64,000 nucleotides of DNA from Pseudomonas sp. PDM05. Its GTDB lineage: Bacteria > Pseudomonadota > Gammaproteobacteria > Pseudomonadales > Pseudomonadaceae. Below, in pieces: positions 52,660-60,793 of the stretch. Under the pieces are notes generated by a model. The model did no database searches and had not been told where the DNA came from. It saw nothing but the letters and a program-made list of their open reading frames with translations. Every line of letters begins with the position of its first letter. Position 1 is the stretch's first letter. Both the position numbers and the translations under genes were made by a program. Where the stretch lies: contig NZ_JACVAC010000011.1 of assembly GCF_014851685.1 (NCBI RefSeq), positions 1 through 64,000 on the forward strand. The letters run 5' to 3'.

Positions 52660-53325
52660 TTATCCTGCCGTGCGAAACGTCAGGTTGATGCGTTGCGGGC
52701 CCATGATCGGGTGCAGGCCTTCCTTGATTGGCATCACGCCGTGAAAACGCAGGCGGTCAACGCCGCCCCACACCACCACGTCACCATGAAACAGCGAAAT
52801 TTTTTGCGTCTTGTCACTGCGTTCATGGCCACCAAACAGGAAAATCGCCGGCAAACCGAGGGACACCGATACCACGGGCGCGTCGAAGCGCCGTTCATTC
52901 TTGTCCTGGTGCAGGGACATTTTCGCACCCGCAACGTAGCGGTTGATCAGGCAGGCGTCGGGGTTGAAGTCGATGAAACCGGCATCTGCCGCGGCCAGCA
53001 CGGCCAGTTCACGCAGCTCATCGGGCATCGCTGGCCAAGGCTGCTGGCTGCGCGGGTCCAGCGAGGTGTAGCGGTAGCCGTGGTGCGCGCTGGTCCAGCC
53101 CAGCGCACCACAACTGCTCAGTGCTGCCGACATGGTAAAGCCGCCCGGGGTCACCATTTGCCGAAACGGGGATTGCGCCAGAATGCCGCGTAGCGCAGGC
53201 AGAAGGCGATCGATCCAGGGCAGGGCATAGCCCCTTAGCACGTAGGACTCATCGCCGATTTGTTCACGCCCCGCGGGTTGTTGCAGGGCGTCATCGGCAA
53301 ACAGGTCAGCAGTGGGGCCGGGCAT
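52660..53325 (-). CDS. alkB: DNA dioxygenase AlkB
   Basis: 221-residue Fe(II)/2-oxoglutarate dioxygenase removing alkyl groups from 1-methyladenine and 3-methylcytosine. The metal site H-x-D is in SLHQDKNE and the distal His in RFHGV; the 2-oxoglutarate Arg is in RINLTFR near the C-terminus. FTMSAALSSCGALGW resembles the substrate lid region. It is four bases after the small gene at 53330 and upstream of ada. Confidence 0.92.
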   Translation of the reverse strand: MPGPTADLFADDALQQPAGREQIGDESYVLRGYALPWIDRLLPALRGILAQSPFRQMVTPGGFTMSAALSSCGALGWTSAHHGYRYTSLDPRSQQPWPAMPDELRELAVLAAADAGFIDFNPDACLINRYVAGAKMSLHQDKNERRFDAPVVSVSLGLPAIFLFGGHERSDKTQKISLFHGDVVVWGGVDRLRFHGVMPIKEGLHPIMGPQRINLTFRTAG

Positions 53326-53329
53326 CGGC

Positions 53330-53494
53330 TTACAGCGCCTTGCTCACAGTGATGTCGGTAATTTCATCACTGGCATCGTGAATCTTGGCCAGGGCTTGCT
53401 TGGCTTCTTCCACGCTGTTGCTGTGCAGTTGGGCGAACTCGAAACGGCGCTCGCCGTTGAGTTTGTACTTGATGACGTATTTGGTGGTGGTCAC
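53330..53494 (-). CDS. Small protein, 54 residues, upstream of alkB
   Basis: The frame starts at GTG 53494 with CAGGAAAC upstream and reads TTTKYVIKYKLNGERRFEFA... ending ITDITVSKAL. It is compact, charged, with alternating hydrophobics as in a small beta-alpha-beta protein, and GC-biased third positions. It stops four bases before the alkB ATG, indicating co-transcription. Not recognised as a known family. Confidence 0.65.
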   Translation of the reverse strand: MTTTKYVIKYKLNGERRFEFAQLHSNSVEEAKQALAKIHDASDEITDITVSKAL

Positions 53495-53520
53495 TGCTTG
53501 TTTCCTGTGAAGGGCCCGGG

Positions 53521-53823
53521 TCAGCTCAGTTTGGTGCTGGTACGACGGACGATACGGATCTTGTGGGACAGCGCTGGTTTGCGGGTCACGCTGATGGCGC
53601 GGCGGGTGACCACATCCAGCGTGATGTTCCAGAAACCGGTGCTCGGTGCGGTGATCTTGGCTGGGAACTTGTCGAACGCGCCGCCGTGGTAGGTGTGGCG
53701 GCCGCCATTCTTGAAGCTGCGGAAATTTGCGTCGCTCATCAGACGGATATTACAAGTCTGTGAGCATTCGATGACGACAATGTCTCCCTCATTGAGGTGC
53801 TCGCGCTGGTGGATGAATTTCAT
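53521..53823 (-). CDS. DUF1883 protein
   Basis: 100 residues. KFIHQREHLNEGDIVVIECSQTCNIRLMSD and HTYHGGAFDKFPAKITAPSTGFWNITLDV match the DUF1883 pattern (a small beta-sandwich domain). GGAGACG lies upstream of ATG 53823. In other bacteria it can be fused to TIR-like domains; here stand-alone. Function unknown. The 213 bases between it and 54037 hold the divergent promoters, nothing further resolved. Confidence 0.72.
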   Translation of the reverse strand: MKFIHQREHLNEGDIVVIECSQTCNIRLMSDANFRSFKNGGRHTYHGGAFDKFPAKITAPSTGFWNITLDVVTRRAISVTRKPALSHKIRIVRRTSTKLS

Positions 53824-54036
53824 GGGGGGCGTCTCCAGAAGGACTTTTTCTGAAAAATCAGAACGATACGTAGGTTAAGATAGAGTTTATCAGCCCCAGC
53901 GCTTTTATTATCGGGCCGTTGTCGGTGACATCGACAATTTAAAACAGTTTTTTCTCGAGTTATCAGGGATAAATCCTACGTTGGCGGGAGAAAATTACCA
54001 TCCCCGCTGTCGTAGGGTCTTTATCGGAGGTTTTAT

Positions 54037-54387
54037 ATGAAGTGGAGTGTGTTGGTTCTGGCCCTGGCGATAGGTGGCTGTGCTTCGGTTGCCGATATCA
54101 AGCAGACCCCGCCCACCCTTGCGGTCATTTCCGGCAAGAAGCCGCAGGAATATGCCGCTTGTGTGGTGCGCAAACTATCGACCACCCGTCGTCCGCCGCA
54201 GATCGAGCCGCACAAGGATGGTGTACGGGTGATCGTGCCGCAGAAGTTTTCCGCCGACCCTTCCGCGATTTTTGAAATTGAAGAACGCTCCAGCGGCAGT
54301 AGCATCAAGCTCTACGAGAGCATGTCCAATGTGCCGATCCGTCCGGGTGATGTGAAAAAGGCTGGGGAAGATTGCATTTCTGGCTGA
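54037..54387 (+). CDS. Lipoprotein of unknown function
   Basis: 116 residues with a lipoprotein signal (KWSVLVLALAIGGCASV; lipobox IGGC). The mature region has AACVVRKLSTTRRPPQIEPH and IFEIEERSSGSSIKLYES, a possible small beta domain with two further cysteines. ATG 54037 follows CGGAGG. It is 21 bases upstream of the 54409 gene. Confidence 0.75.
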   Translation: MKWSVLVLALAIGGCASVADIKQTPPTLAVISGKKPQEYAACVVRKLSTTRRPPQIEPHKDGVRVIVPQKFSADPSAIFEIEERSSGSSIKLYESMSNVPIRPGDVKKAGEDCISG

Positions 54388-54408
54388 TGCCGTTACGGAA
54401 TATCCGAT

Positions 54409-54639
54409 ATGAAACGTGAACACGTCACCGCCCGTCACGCCGAGGGTCAGATCTCGGCCACCCATGTCATCCAGAATCCCGCCGACCTTGGCGAGTGGAT
54501 CGTCTTCTTCAAGAAAAGCGGCGGGCGCAGTTTTTTTCTGGTGGACGAACACGATGAAGTCGAGTCCTTTGCCAGCCTCGATGACCTGACCGAAACCCTG
54601 CGCGGGCTAGGTATCAAGTTCGCCGAGATTCACCTGTAG
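54409..54639 (+). CDS. Conserved hypothetical small protein
   Basis: 76 residues, no signal or membrane segment, with GEWIVFFKKSGGRSFFLVDEHDEVESFASLDDL, a compact alpha/beta pattern. Related short Pseudomonas proteins are sometimes labelled plasmid replication/partition-related, without evidence of function. It overlaps nothing and ends one base before the convergent lipoprotein gene. Confidence 0.7.
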   Translation: MKREHVTARHAEGQISATHVIQNPADLGEWIVFFKKSGGRSFFLVDEHDEVESFASLDDLTETLRGLGIKFAEIHL

Positions 54640-54640
54640 C

Positions 54641-54922
54641 CTATTTGCACACCACCACGACGCTGCGGCTTTTATAGTTGCCGACGTCTTTGCCCAGGGT
54701 TTTGTCGTCTTCACTCAAGGCCGGCGTGCCCTCGGTGCCGACGATGCGGTAGCCGGTGCCTGCACACGAGGCGTCGGCCTTTTCGTAGCAACTGGCCCAG
54801 GAATTGGCCTCGCCCGAGCAGTCGACGGTCAGGCCTTGTTCGCCGTTTTTCAGGTAGACGTCAGATGTAGTGGTGCACCCGGCAAGCGCCAGTACCGCAG
54901 TCAGTGCCAGTATCTTATTCAT
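54641..54922 (-). CDS. Lipoprotein of unknown function
   Basis: 93 residues with lipobox LAGC in the signal (NKILALTAVLALAGCTTTSD). The mature part has four cysteines (DCSGEANSWASCYEKADASC ... VVVCK) likely forming disulfides. ATG 54922 chosen because the signal peptide starts there. Related short lipoproteins are common in pseudomonads. Confidence 0.72.
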   Translation of the reverse strand: MNKILALTAVLALAGCTTTSDVYLKNGEQGLTVDCSGEANSWASCYEKADASCAGTGYRIVGTEGTPALSEDDKTLGKDVGNYKSRSVVVVCK

Positions 54923-55021
54923 GGATAGGTCGTCGTAGAAGGTGTTGGAGGACGCGCGGACCCGGTTGTGGGGCGTCTGCGCAAGACTATAGCGAACTGC
55001 CATCTGGGTACAGACAAACAC

Positions 55022-55049
55022 AAAAAAGCCCCGTTCAACGGGGCTTTTT
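55022..55049. terminator. Bidirectional terminator
   Basis: AAAAAGCCCC-GTTCAAC-GGGGCTTTTT: strong stem with A and T tracts, downstream of the leftward gene at 55067-55252. Confidence 0.85.
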
Positions 55050-55066
55050 ACGCGGCGCGCCAGGGC

Positions 55067-55252
55067 TTATTTGCCTTTTGGGCGCTTGCTCGATGCGTGG
55101 CCGGCTTCATCCACAAACACCTCGGCAACCGCAATCGCCTGGCTTTCGCTGGCGAAAGCCCCGGCGACGCTGTCACCGTGGAAGTTGATCAGGTGCCAGC
55201 CATCAGCACGCTTGGTGATCAGGTAGCCGTTTACGCCTTTTGGTTCTGACAT
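55067..55252 (-). CDS. Small conserved hypothetical protein
   Basis: 61 residues, soluble, with NGYLITKRADGWHLINFHGDSVAGAFASESQA and a basic tail (ASSKRPKGK). Short beta-rich proteins with DGWHL occur in many pseudomonads. ATG 55252 is plausible; the ribosome site is weak. A terminator follows. Confidence 0.65.
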   Translation of the reverse strand: MSEPKGVNGYLITKRADGWHLINFHGDSVAGAFASESQAIAVAEVFVDEAGHASSKRPKGK

Positions 55253-55561
55253 CTATCGAGAATCTCGTGGTCTGGATCAAGGGGGTAATGATAGCGCCAA
55301 ATGTCGCACCGCCGCCCAAGTTATTACGGGTCAATGTGCAGTGCCGAAAAGCGTGCTACAAAGGTTGCAGCCCTTTAAATCGTGAGGTGCAGGCATTTTT
55401 TGCCGTGCCGGTGGTGACGCTGTTCGTAAGATTAGTGGAACTTACGCCGACATTTTTTCTCTATGTTGACATCGCAACGCCAGCAGGACCCATTGTAAGG
55501 TGACTGCGGCCTGATTAGACTGCGCCGAATTCCGTACGCACAGCCCTTTGTAAGGACTTAT
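55253..55561 (+). promoter_or_regulatory. Gene-free interval with the galU promoter region
   Basis: 309 bases without a convincing gene. It must hold the promoters of galU and of the leftward small gene. A run with TTGACA (about 55467) and a further TTGTAA-N17-TAGACT combination (about 55493-55521) could be sigma-70 elements; neither is compelling. AAGGACTT stands just before the galU ATG. Confidence 0.4.
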
Positions 55562-56401
55562 ATGATCAAGAAATGCTTGTTCCCAGCAGCCGGTTACGGC
55601 ACTCGCTTCCTGCCAGCGACCAAAGCCATGCCTAAAGAGATGCTGCCGGTGGTGAACAAGCCACTGATTCAGTACGGCGTCGAAGAGGCACTGGATGCCG
55701 GCCTGAACGAAATCTCCATCGTGACCGGTCGCGGCAAGCGCGCACTGGAAGACCACTTCGACATCAGCTACGAGCTGGAAAACCAGATCAAAGGCACCGA
55801 CAAGGAAAAATACCTGGTTGGTATCCGTAAGCTGCTGGACGAGTGCTCGTTCTCCTACACCCGTCAGACCCAGATGAAAGGCCTCGGCCACGCCATCCTG
55901 ACCGGCCGCCCGCTGATCGGTGACGAACCGTTCGCCGTGGTCCTGGCGGATGACCTGTGCGTCAACCTGGAAGGTGATGGCGTGCTGACCCAGATGGTCA
56001 AGCTGTATCAGAAATACCGCTGCACCATCGTTGCCGTTCAAGAAGTTGATCCTCAAGAAACCAACAAGTACGGTGTAATTGCCGGCGACGACATTGGTGA
56101 TGGCCTGATCCGCGTACGCGACATGGTTGAAAAACCAGCGCCGGAAGATGCCCCGTCGAACCTGGCGATCATCGGCCGTTACATCCTGACCCCGGATATC
56201 TTCAAGCTGATCGAAGAGACCGAGCCAGGTAAGGGCGGCGAAATCCAGATCACCGACGCCTTGCTCAAGCAAGCCAAAGACGGTTGCGTGATTGCCTACA
56301 AGTTCAAAGGTCGTCGTTTCGACTGCGGTGGCGCTGAAGGCTACATCGAAGCAACCAACTTCTGCTACGAGCACTTCTACAAGACTGGCAAGGCTTACTG
56401 A
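55562..56401 (+). CDS. galU: UTP-glucose-1-phosphate uridylyltransferase
   Basis: 279 residues; makes UDP-glucose from UTP and glucose-1-phosphate for LPS core, exopolysaccharide and trehalose synthesis. N-terminal nucleotide loop FPAAGYGTRFLPATKAMPKEMLPV, then GRGKRALEDHFD, GLGHAIL, VVLADDLC, YGVIAGD and GGEIQITDALL are all GalU motifs. Codon bias is strong, typical of a well-expressed gene. Confidence 0.95.
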   Translation: MIKKCLFPAAGYGTRFLPATKAMPKEMLPVVNKPLIQYGVEEALDAGLNEISIVTGRGKRALEDHFDISYELENQIKGTDKEKYLVGIRKLLDECSFSYTRQTQMKGLGHAILTGRPLIGDEPFAVVLADDLCVNLEGDGVLTQMVKLYQKYRCTIVAVQEVDPQETNKYGVIAGDDIGDGLIRVRDMVEKPAPEDAPSNLAIIGRYILTPDIFKLIEETEPGKGGEIQITDALLKQAKDGCVIAYKFKGRRFDCGGAEGYIEATNFCYEHFYKTGKAY

Positions 56402-56429
56402 TCCACGGTTGCCAAACCTGTTTCAAGAG

Positions 56430-56455
56430 AAAGCCACCTTAGGGTGGCTTTTTCG
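56430..56455 (+). terminator. galU terminator
   Basis: AAAGCCACC-TTA-GGGTGGCTTTTT followed by CG and a further T run; 28 bases after the galU stop. Confidence 0.85.
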
Positions 56456-56507
56456 TTTTTCAGTCCCATGTAAGTCGGTATGCTGATTGCCTGCCGAGGA
56501 GAGTGAA

Positions 56508-57866
56508 ATGGCCTACGATTTTGATCTGTATGTAATTGGTGCCGGTTCCGGCGGTGTTCGCGCTGCGCGTTTTGCTGCGGGGTTTGGCGCCAAAGTGGCC
56601 GTTGCGGAAAGCCGCTACCTGGGTGGCACCTGCGTAAACGTGGGCTGCGTGCCGAAAAAACTGTTGGTGTACGGCGCGCATTTTTCCGAGGAATTCGAGC
56701 AGGCCAGTGGTTTTGGCTGGTCGTTGGGCGAAGCAAATTTTGATTGGGCGACACTGATCGCGAATAAGGATCGCGAGATCAATCGCCTCAATGGCATCTA
56801 CCGCAACCTGCTGGTCAACAGTGGCGTGACCTTGCATGAAGGGCATGCGCGACTGATTGATCCGCATCAGGTGCAAATCAATGGCGAGCGCTTCACCGCC
56901 AAGCACATCCTGATCGCCACGGGCGGCTGGCCGCAGATCCCGGAAATCCCGGGGCGCGAGCATGCCATTGGCTCCAATGAAGCGTTCTTCCTCAAAGAGC
57001 TGCCCAAGCGTGTGTTGGTCGTTGGCGGTGGTTATATCGCCGTTGAGTTCGCTGGCATTTTCCACGGTCTGGGTGCGAAAACTTCGCTGCTGTATCGCGG
57101 CGATCTGTTCTTGCGCGGCTTTGACGGCGCAGTTCGTACGCACCTGAAAGAAGAACTGACCAAGCGCGGCCTGGATCTGCAATTCAATGCCGACATCGAG
57201 CGCATCGACAAGCAAGCCGATGGCAGCCTCAAGGCCACCCTGAAAGACGGGCGCGTACTGGAAGCCGATTGCGTGTTCTATGCCACTGGTCGTCGCCCGA
57301 TGCTGGACAACCTGGGCCTGGAAAACACCGGCGTCAAACTCGACAAGCGTGGCTTCGTCGAAGTGGATGACCTGTACCAGACCGCCGACCCTTCAATCCT
57401 GGCTATTGGCGATGTGATCGGCCGTGTGCAACTGACGCCGGTTGCCCTGGCTGAAGGCATGGCAGTCGCACGGCGCTTGTTCAAGCCGGAGCAGTACCGT
57501 GCGGTGGATTACGCAATGATTCCGACGGCAGTGTTCAGCCTGCCGAACATTGGCACCGTAGGGTTGACGGAAGAAGAGGCGAAGCAAAACGGCCACAAGG
57601 TGCAAGTCTTCGAAAGCCGCTTCCGGCCGATGAAATTGACCTTGACCGAGTGCCAGGAGAAAACCTTGATGAAACTGGTGGTCGACGCCGACACCGACAA
57701 GGTGCTGGGCTGCCATATGGTCGGCCCGGATGCCGGCGAGATCGTGCAAGGCTTGGCGATCGCGCTCAAGGCCGGCGCGACCAAGCGGCATTTCGATGAG
57801 ACCATCGGCGTGCATCCTACGGCGGCGGAAGAATTCGTCACCATGCGCACGCCTGTGGCGGACTGA
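56508..57866 (+). CDS. gor: Glutathione reductase
   Basis: 452-residue NADPH-dependent flavoprotein disulfide reductase keeping glutathione reduced. FAD loop VIGAGSGGVRAARFA, redox-active pair GGTCVNVGCVPKKL, NADP-binding GGGYIAVEFAGIF and C-terminal HPTAAEEF with the catalytic His. The ATG at 56508 follows GAGGAGAG. Its TGA abuts the end of the convergent KfrA-like gene without a gap. Confidence 0.95.
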   Translation: MAYDFDLYVIGAGSGGVRAARFAAGFGAKVAVAESRYLGGTCVNVGCVPKKLLVYGAHFSEEFEQASGFGWSLGEANFDWATLIANKDREINRLNGIYRNLLVNSGVTLHEGHARLIDPHQVQINGERFTAKHILIATGGWPQIPEIPGREHAIGSNEAFFLKELPKRVLVVGGGYIAVEFAGIFHGLGAKTSLLYRGDLFLRGFDGAVRTHLKEELTKRGLDLQFNADIERIDKQADGSLKATLKDGRVLEADCVFYATGRRPMLDNLGLENTGVKLDKRGFVEVDDLYQTADPSILAIGDVIGRVQLTPVALAEGMAVARRLFKPEQYRAVDYAMIPTAVFSLPNIGTVGLTEEEAKQNGHKVQVFESRFRPMKLTLTECQEKTLMKLVVDADTDKVLGCHMVGPDAGEIVQGLAIALKAGATKRHFDETIGVHPTAAEEFVTMRTPVAD

Positions 57867-58874
57867 TCAGGCGTTTGGCGTTGCCTCTGGGGTCGTTGCA
57901 ACGGCGGCCGCCAGGCGCAATGCCTCGATACTGGCCTGGGCCTTGATAAGGTCCAGTTCCAGGGCCTTATTGGCGTGCTGGTACCCGGTCAGGGCCTCCT
58001 GGCGGGACTGGCTATCCAGCACGGCAACGCGCAGGCGCTCCTGAAGCAGGGTGCGCTCACTCTCTATCACGCTCACCTGCTCGCTCAGTTTTAGTTGCTG
58101 AGCCTGGTCTTTGCGCGCTTGCTCCTGCAGTGCCGCCAGTTCCTTTGTTATGACGCGCTGCTCAATCAACAGGCGCTCATTGTCCCGATGCAGTTGAGTG
58201 ATTTCATCCTGGCGCACCATGGCGCTCTGCTGGGCCTGGCGCAATTCAGCCTGGACCTGTTGAAGTTGACCTTCGTGGCGCCGCTGTTCCTGTTCGCGCT
58301 GATCCTTGACCGCATTGCGGTAATGCTCCAACGCATCGCGCGCGTGCAGGTGCTTGTCTTCCAGTGAGCGGATCTGCTCGTCCTTGTCGTTAATGCGCAA
58401 CTCGTAATCGCTGCACGCCTGGCTCAGGCCGGCATTGCGGGTCTGCTCAGTCTGCAGGCTGCTACTGGCGGTTTGCAGCGCGGCGCTTTCTTCGGCCAGG
58501 GCGGCGGCTTGGATGTCGAATTGTTGCTTGAGCTGGCTGTGGGCCTCCTCCAGTGCTTCCAGCTGGGCGAGCAGGGCGGTTTTCTCCTGCTCGAACTGGG
58601 CCTGGGCCAGGTCGATGGGCTCCTGGGCTTTTTCTTTCAGGCGCTGAGCCAGGCGTGCCACCAGTTCGCCCAGCTCATCGTCGATAGGGGCCTGGGTGAT
58701 GGTCTGGCGGCTTTCGCTTTCGTCCAGCTCCTTCAAATAACGATGAATCGTGGTTTTCGAGCCGGTATTGCCCATCTCGATGCGCACAGCGTCGATGCTG
58801 GGGTTCTCGCCGCGAGCCAGAATCGCCAAGCGTGCCGTTTGAACTACTGCCTTATTAATGCCGCCGCGCGCCAT
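57867..58874 (-). CDS. KfrA-type coiled-coil DNA-binding protein (TnpT-like)
   Basis: 335 residues: an N-terminal KfrA_N DNA-binding domain (about 1-60, with AVVQTARLAILARGENPSIDAVRIEMGN and SKTTIHRYLKEL) followed by about 240 residues of predicted coiled coil and a short Ala/Thr-rich end. KfrA of plasmid RK2/R751 is an autorepressor; TnpT of Tn4651-type transposons has a similar organisation and stimulates TnpS-driven cointegrate resolution. The divergent neighbour is a tyrosine recombinase, matching tnpT/tnpS. An operator-like palindrome lies 34 bases before its ATG. Confidence 0.8.
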   Translation of the reverse strand: MARGGINKAVVQTARLAILARGENPSIDAVRIEMGNTGSKTTIHRYLKELDESESRQTITQAPIDDELGELVARLAQRLKEKAQEPIDLAQAQFEQEKTALLAQLEALEEAHSQLKQQFDIQAAALAEESAALQTASSSLQTEQTRNAGLSQACSDYELRINDKDEQIRSLEDKHLHARDALEHYRNAVKDQREQEQRRHEGQLQQVQAELRQAQQSAMVRQDEITQLHRDNERLLIEQRVITKELAALQEQARKDQAQQLKLSEQVSVIESERTLLQERLRVAVLDSQSRQEALTGYQHANKALELDLIKAQASIEALRLAAAVATTPEATPNA

Positions 58875-58907
58875 GGGGTCTCCGTCGATTTAGTACTGTG
58901 GTACGTA

Positions 58908-58923
58908 GTATGTAGATACATAC
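58908..58923. promoter_or_regulatory. Operator-like palindrome upstream of the KfrA-like gene
   Basis: GTATGTA-GA-TACATAC is a perfect 7-bp inverted repeat 34-49 bases before the KfrA-like ATG. A second TACATAC half lies at 59014-59020, next to the recombinase start, which would let one protein control both genes. Confidence 0.5.
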
Positions 58924-58961
58924 CTTATCACGAATAAAAACCCGTTGAAATTCATCAATTA

Positions 58962-58994
58962 ACAGATGGGATATTGGCGTATTATCCCGTGTCA
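58962..58994. other. Candidate recombinase core site
   Basis: Two 12-bp arms (ACAGATGGGATA and TATCCCGTGTCA) are inverted repeats with 8 of 12 matches, including a perfect inner GGGATA/TATCCC, separated by the 9-base spacer TTGGCGTAT. This 12-9-12 layout is what a tyrosine recombinase core site looks like. It lies between the KfrA-like and recombinase genes. Tn4651 res has a comparable arrangement as I recall it. Confidence 0.45.
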
Positions 58995-59044
58995 TCGACG
59001 TTTTAGCCGCGCGTACATACGCAAGCGGTACGAATAGGCTTCCC

Positions 59045-59977
59045 ATGAGCGATCTGGACCGTTATCTAAATGCCGCCACCCGCGACAACACGCGGCGCAG
59101 CTATCGCGCAGCCATCGAGCATTTCGAAGTGAGCTGGGGCGGATTCCTGCCAGCCACCAGTGACAGCGTGGCGCGCTACCTGGTCGCGCATGCCGGTGTG
59201 CTGGCGATCAACACCTTGAAGCTGCGCCTCTCGGCATTGGCGCAGTGGCATACGAGCCAGGGCTTTCCTGACCCGACAAAAGCGCCGGTGGTTCGCAAGG
59301 TGCTCAAGGGGATTCGTGCCGTGCATCCGGCACAAGAGAAACAGGCCAAGCCACTGCAACTAATGCACCTGGAACAGGTAGTGGCGTTTCTGGCGACTCA
59401 AGCGCAAGCCGCCGCTCAAGACCACGATCAACCACGCCTGTTACGCGCCAAACGCGACACTGCGCTGATTCTGTTGGGCTTCTGGCGTGGCTTTCGCAGT
59501 GATGAACTCTGCCGCCTGGCGATCGAACACGTGCAGGCCACCCCTGGCGCCGGCATCAGCCTGTATCTGCCACGCAGCAAAAGTGATCGCGACAACCTTG
59601 GCAAGACCTATCAGACCCCAGCGTTGCTGCGCCTATGCCCGGTGCAGGCCTACAGCGAGTGGCTCAGCGTTTCGGCGCTGGTGCGTGGCCCGGTGTTTCG
59701 CGGGATTGATCGCTGGGGCAACCTGAGCGAGGAGGGGTTGCACCCCAACAGCGTAATTCCATTGTTGCGCCAGGCGTTGGAGCGTGCGGGTATTGCAGCC
59801 GACGCGTACACCAGCCACTCATTGCGCCGTGGCTTTGCGACCTGGGCCCATCGCAGCGGCTGGGATTTGAAGTCGTTGATGAGTTACGTCGGCTGGAGCG
59901 ACATGAAATCCGCCATGCGCTATGTTGAAGCGACACCCTTTCTCGGGATGACCCTGGCAACGCAGCCGCTGCTTTAA
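59045..59977 (+). CDS. Site-specific tyrosine recombinase (TnpS-like)
   Basis: 310 residues. N-terminal SAM-like core-binding domain (TRDNTRRSYRAAIEHFEVSWGG), then a catalytic domain with GFWRGFRSDELCRL (Arg I), LPRSKSDRDNLGK (Lys), HSLRRGFATW (His-x2-Arg II), W in VGWSDMKSAM (position of the second His/Trp) and Y in MRYVEA. The W at the His position is tolerated in this family. Its length (310) is near that of TnpS (about 320). Divergent from a KfrA-like gene, with no transposase or terminal repeats seen in the neighbourhood. Confidence 0.85.
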   Translation: MSDLDRYLNAATRDNTRRSYRAAIEHFEVSWGGFLPATSDSVARYLVAHAGVLAINTLKLRLSALAQWHTSQGFPDPTKAPVVRKVLKGIRAVHPAQEKQAKPLQLMHLEQVVAFLATQAQAAAQDHDQPRLLRAKRDTALILLGFWRGFRSDELCRLAIEHVQATPGAGISLYLPRSKSDRDNLGKTYQTPALLRLCPVQAYSEWLSVSALVRGPVFRGIDRWGNLSEEGLHPNSVIPLLRQALERAGIAADAYTSHSLRRGFATWAHRSGWDLKSLMSYVGWSDMKSAMRYVEATPFLGMTLATQPLL

Positions 59978-60004
59978 GATTTCTTCTATTAATACGGTCA
60001 GCTG

Positions 60005-60041
60005 ATAGAGAAAGCCAATCGCGAGCATCAGGTTTGCCAAT
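60005..60041. promoter_or_regulatory. OxyR-type operator upstream of ahpC
   Basis: ATAG-N7-CAAT-N7-ATCA-N7-CAAT follows the exact 4-7-4-7-4-7-4 spacing of the OxyR motif (ATAG-N7-CTAT-N7-ATAG-N7-CTAT), with 12 of 16 positions matching. It lies 70-106 bases before the ahpC ATG, consistent with peroxide-induced transcription. Confidence 0.65.
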
Positions 60042-60110
60042 GAGCCATCGGCCCCGAGACTGGGTAGGATTCACTTCATCAACTTCTTAACCCCTGACGG
60101 AGAGTCAACG

Positions 60111-60674
60111 ATGCCTATCATCAACAGCCAAGTAAAACCGTTCAAAGCTACCGCATACAAAAACGGCAACTTCGTAGATGTGTCTGACGCTGACCTGAAA
60201 GGCAAGTGGTCCGTCGTGTTCTTCTACCCAGCCGACTTCACCTTCGTTTGCCCAACCGAGCTGGAAGACCTGGCGGACAACTACGCCGAATTCCAGAAAC
60301 TGGGCGTCGAAATCTACAGCGTTTCCACCGACACCCACTTTGCCCACGCTGCGTGGCACAACACCTCGCCAGCCATCGGCAAGATCCAGTACACCATGAT
60401 CGGCGACCCGACCCTGACCATCTCCCGCAACTTCGACGTGCTGATCGAAGAGGCAGGCCTGGCTGACCGCGGTACTTTCGTGATCAACCCAGAAGGTCAG
60501 ATCAAGATCGTTGAGCTGAACGACGGCGGTGTTGGCCGTGACGCTTCCGAGCTGTTGCGCAAAATCAAGGCTGCCCAGTATGTCGCTGCCCACCCGGGCG
60601 AAGTGTGCCCAGCCAAGTGGAAAGAAGGCGAGGCTACCCTGGCTCCGTCCCTGGACCTGGTCGGCAAGATCTAA
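60111..60674 (+). CDS. ahpC: Alkyl hydroperoxide reductase peroxiredoxin subunit
   Basis: 187 residues, a typical 2-Cys peroxiredoxin that reduces H2O2 and organic peroxides. The peroxidatic C47 is in FVCPTELED and the resolving C166 in GEVCPAKW near the C-terminus. High-expression codon choice. GGAGAG precedes the ATG. It is reduced by AhpF, encoded downstream. Confidence 0.96.
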   Translation: MPIINSQVKPFKATAYKNGNFVDVSDADLKGKWSVVFFYPADFTFVCPTELEDLADNYAEFQKLGVEIYSVSTDTHFAHAAWHNTSPAIGKIQYTMIGDPTLTISRNFDVLIEEAGLADRGTFVINPEGQIKIVELNDGGVGRDASELLRKIKAAQYVAAHPGEVCPAKWKEGEATLAPSLDLVGKI

Positions 60675-60732
60675 GTCAATGAAGTATCCAGGGCGGGTAT
60701 CCGCACCTTAAGTCAGCTGCAACCGCCCTCAA

Positions 60733-60767
60733 AAACGCCCGGGCGAGATTCGCTCGGGCGTTTTTTT
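60733..60767 (+). terminator. Terminator between ahpC and ahpF
   Basis: ACGCCCGGGCGA-GATT-CGCTCGGGCGT followed by seven T residues. It limits read-through from ahpC to ahpF, so the peroxidase is made in excess. Confidence 0.85.
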
Positions 60768-60793
60768 ACCCAGAATTAAAGGAAATCGCCCGT

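Noticed and set aside
55240..55503. 87-residue plus-strand frame upstream of galU
   Set aside because: It overlaps the start of the leftward small gene, has no ribosome site and ends in the galU promoter region.
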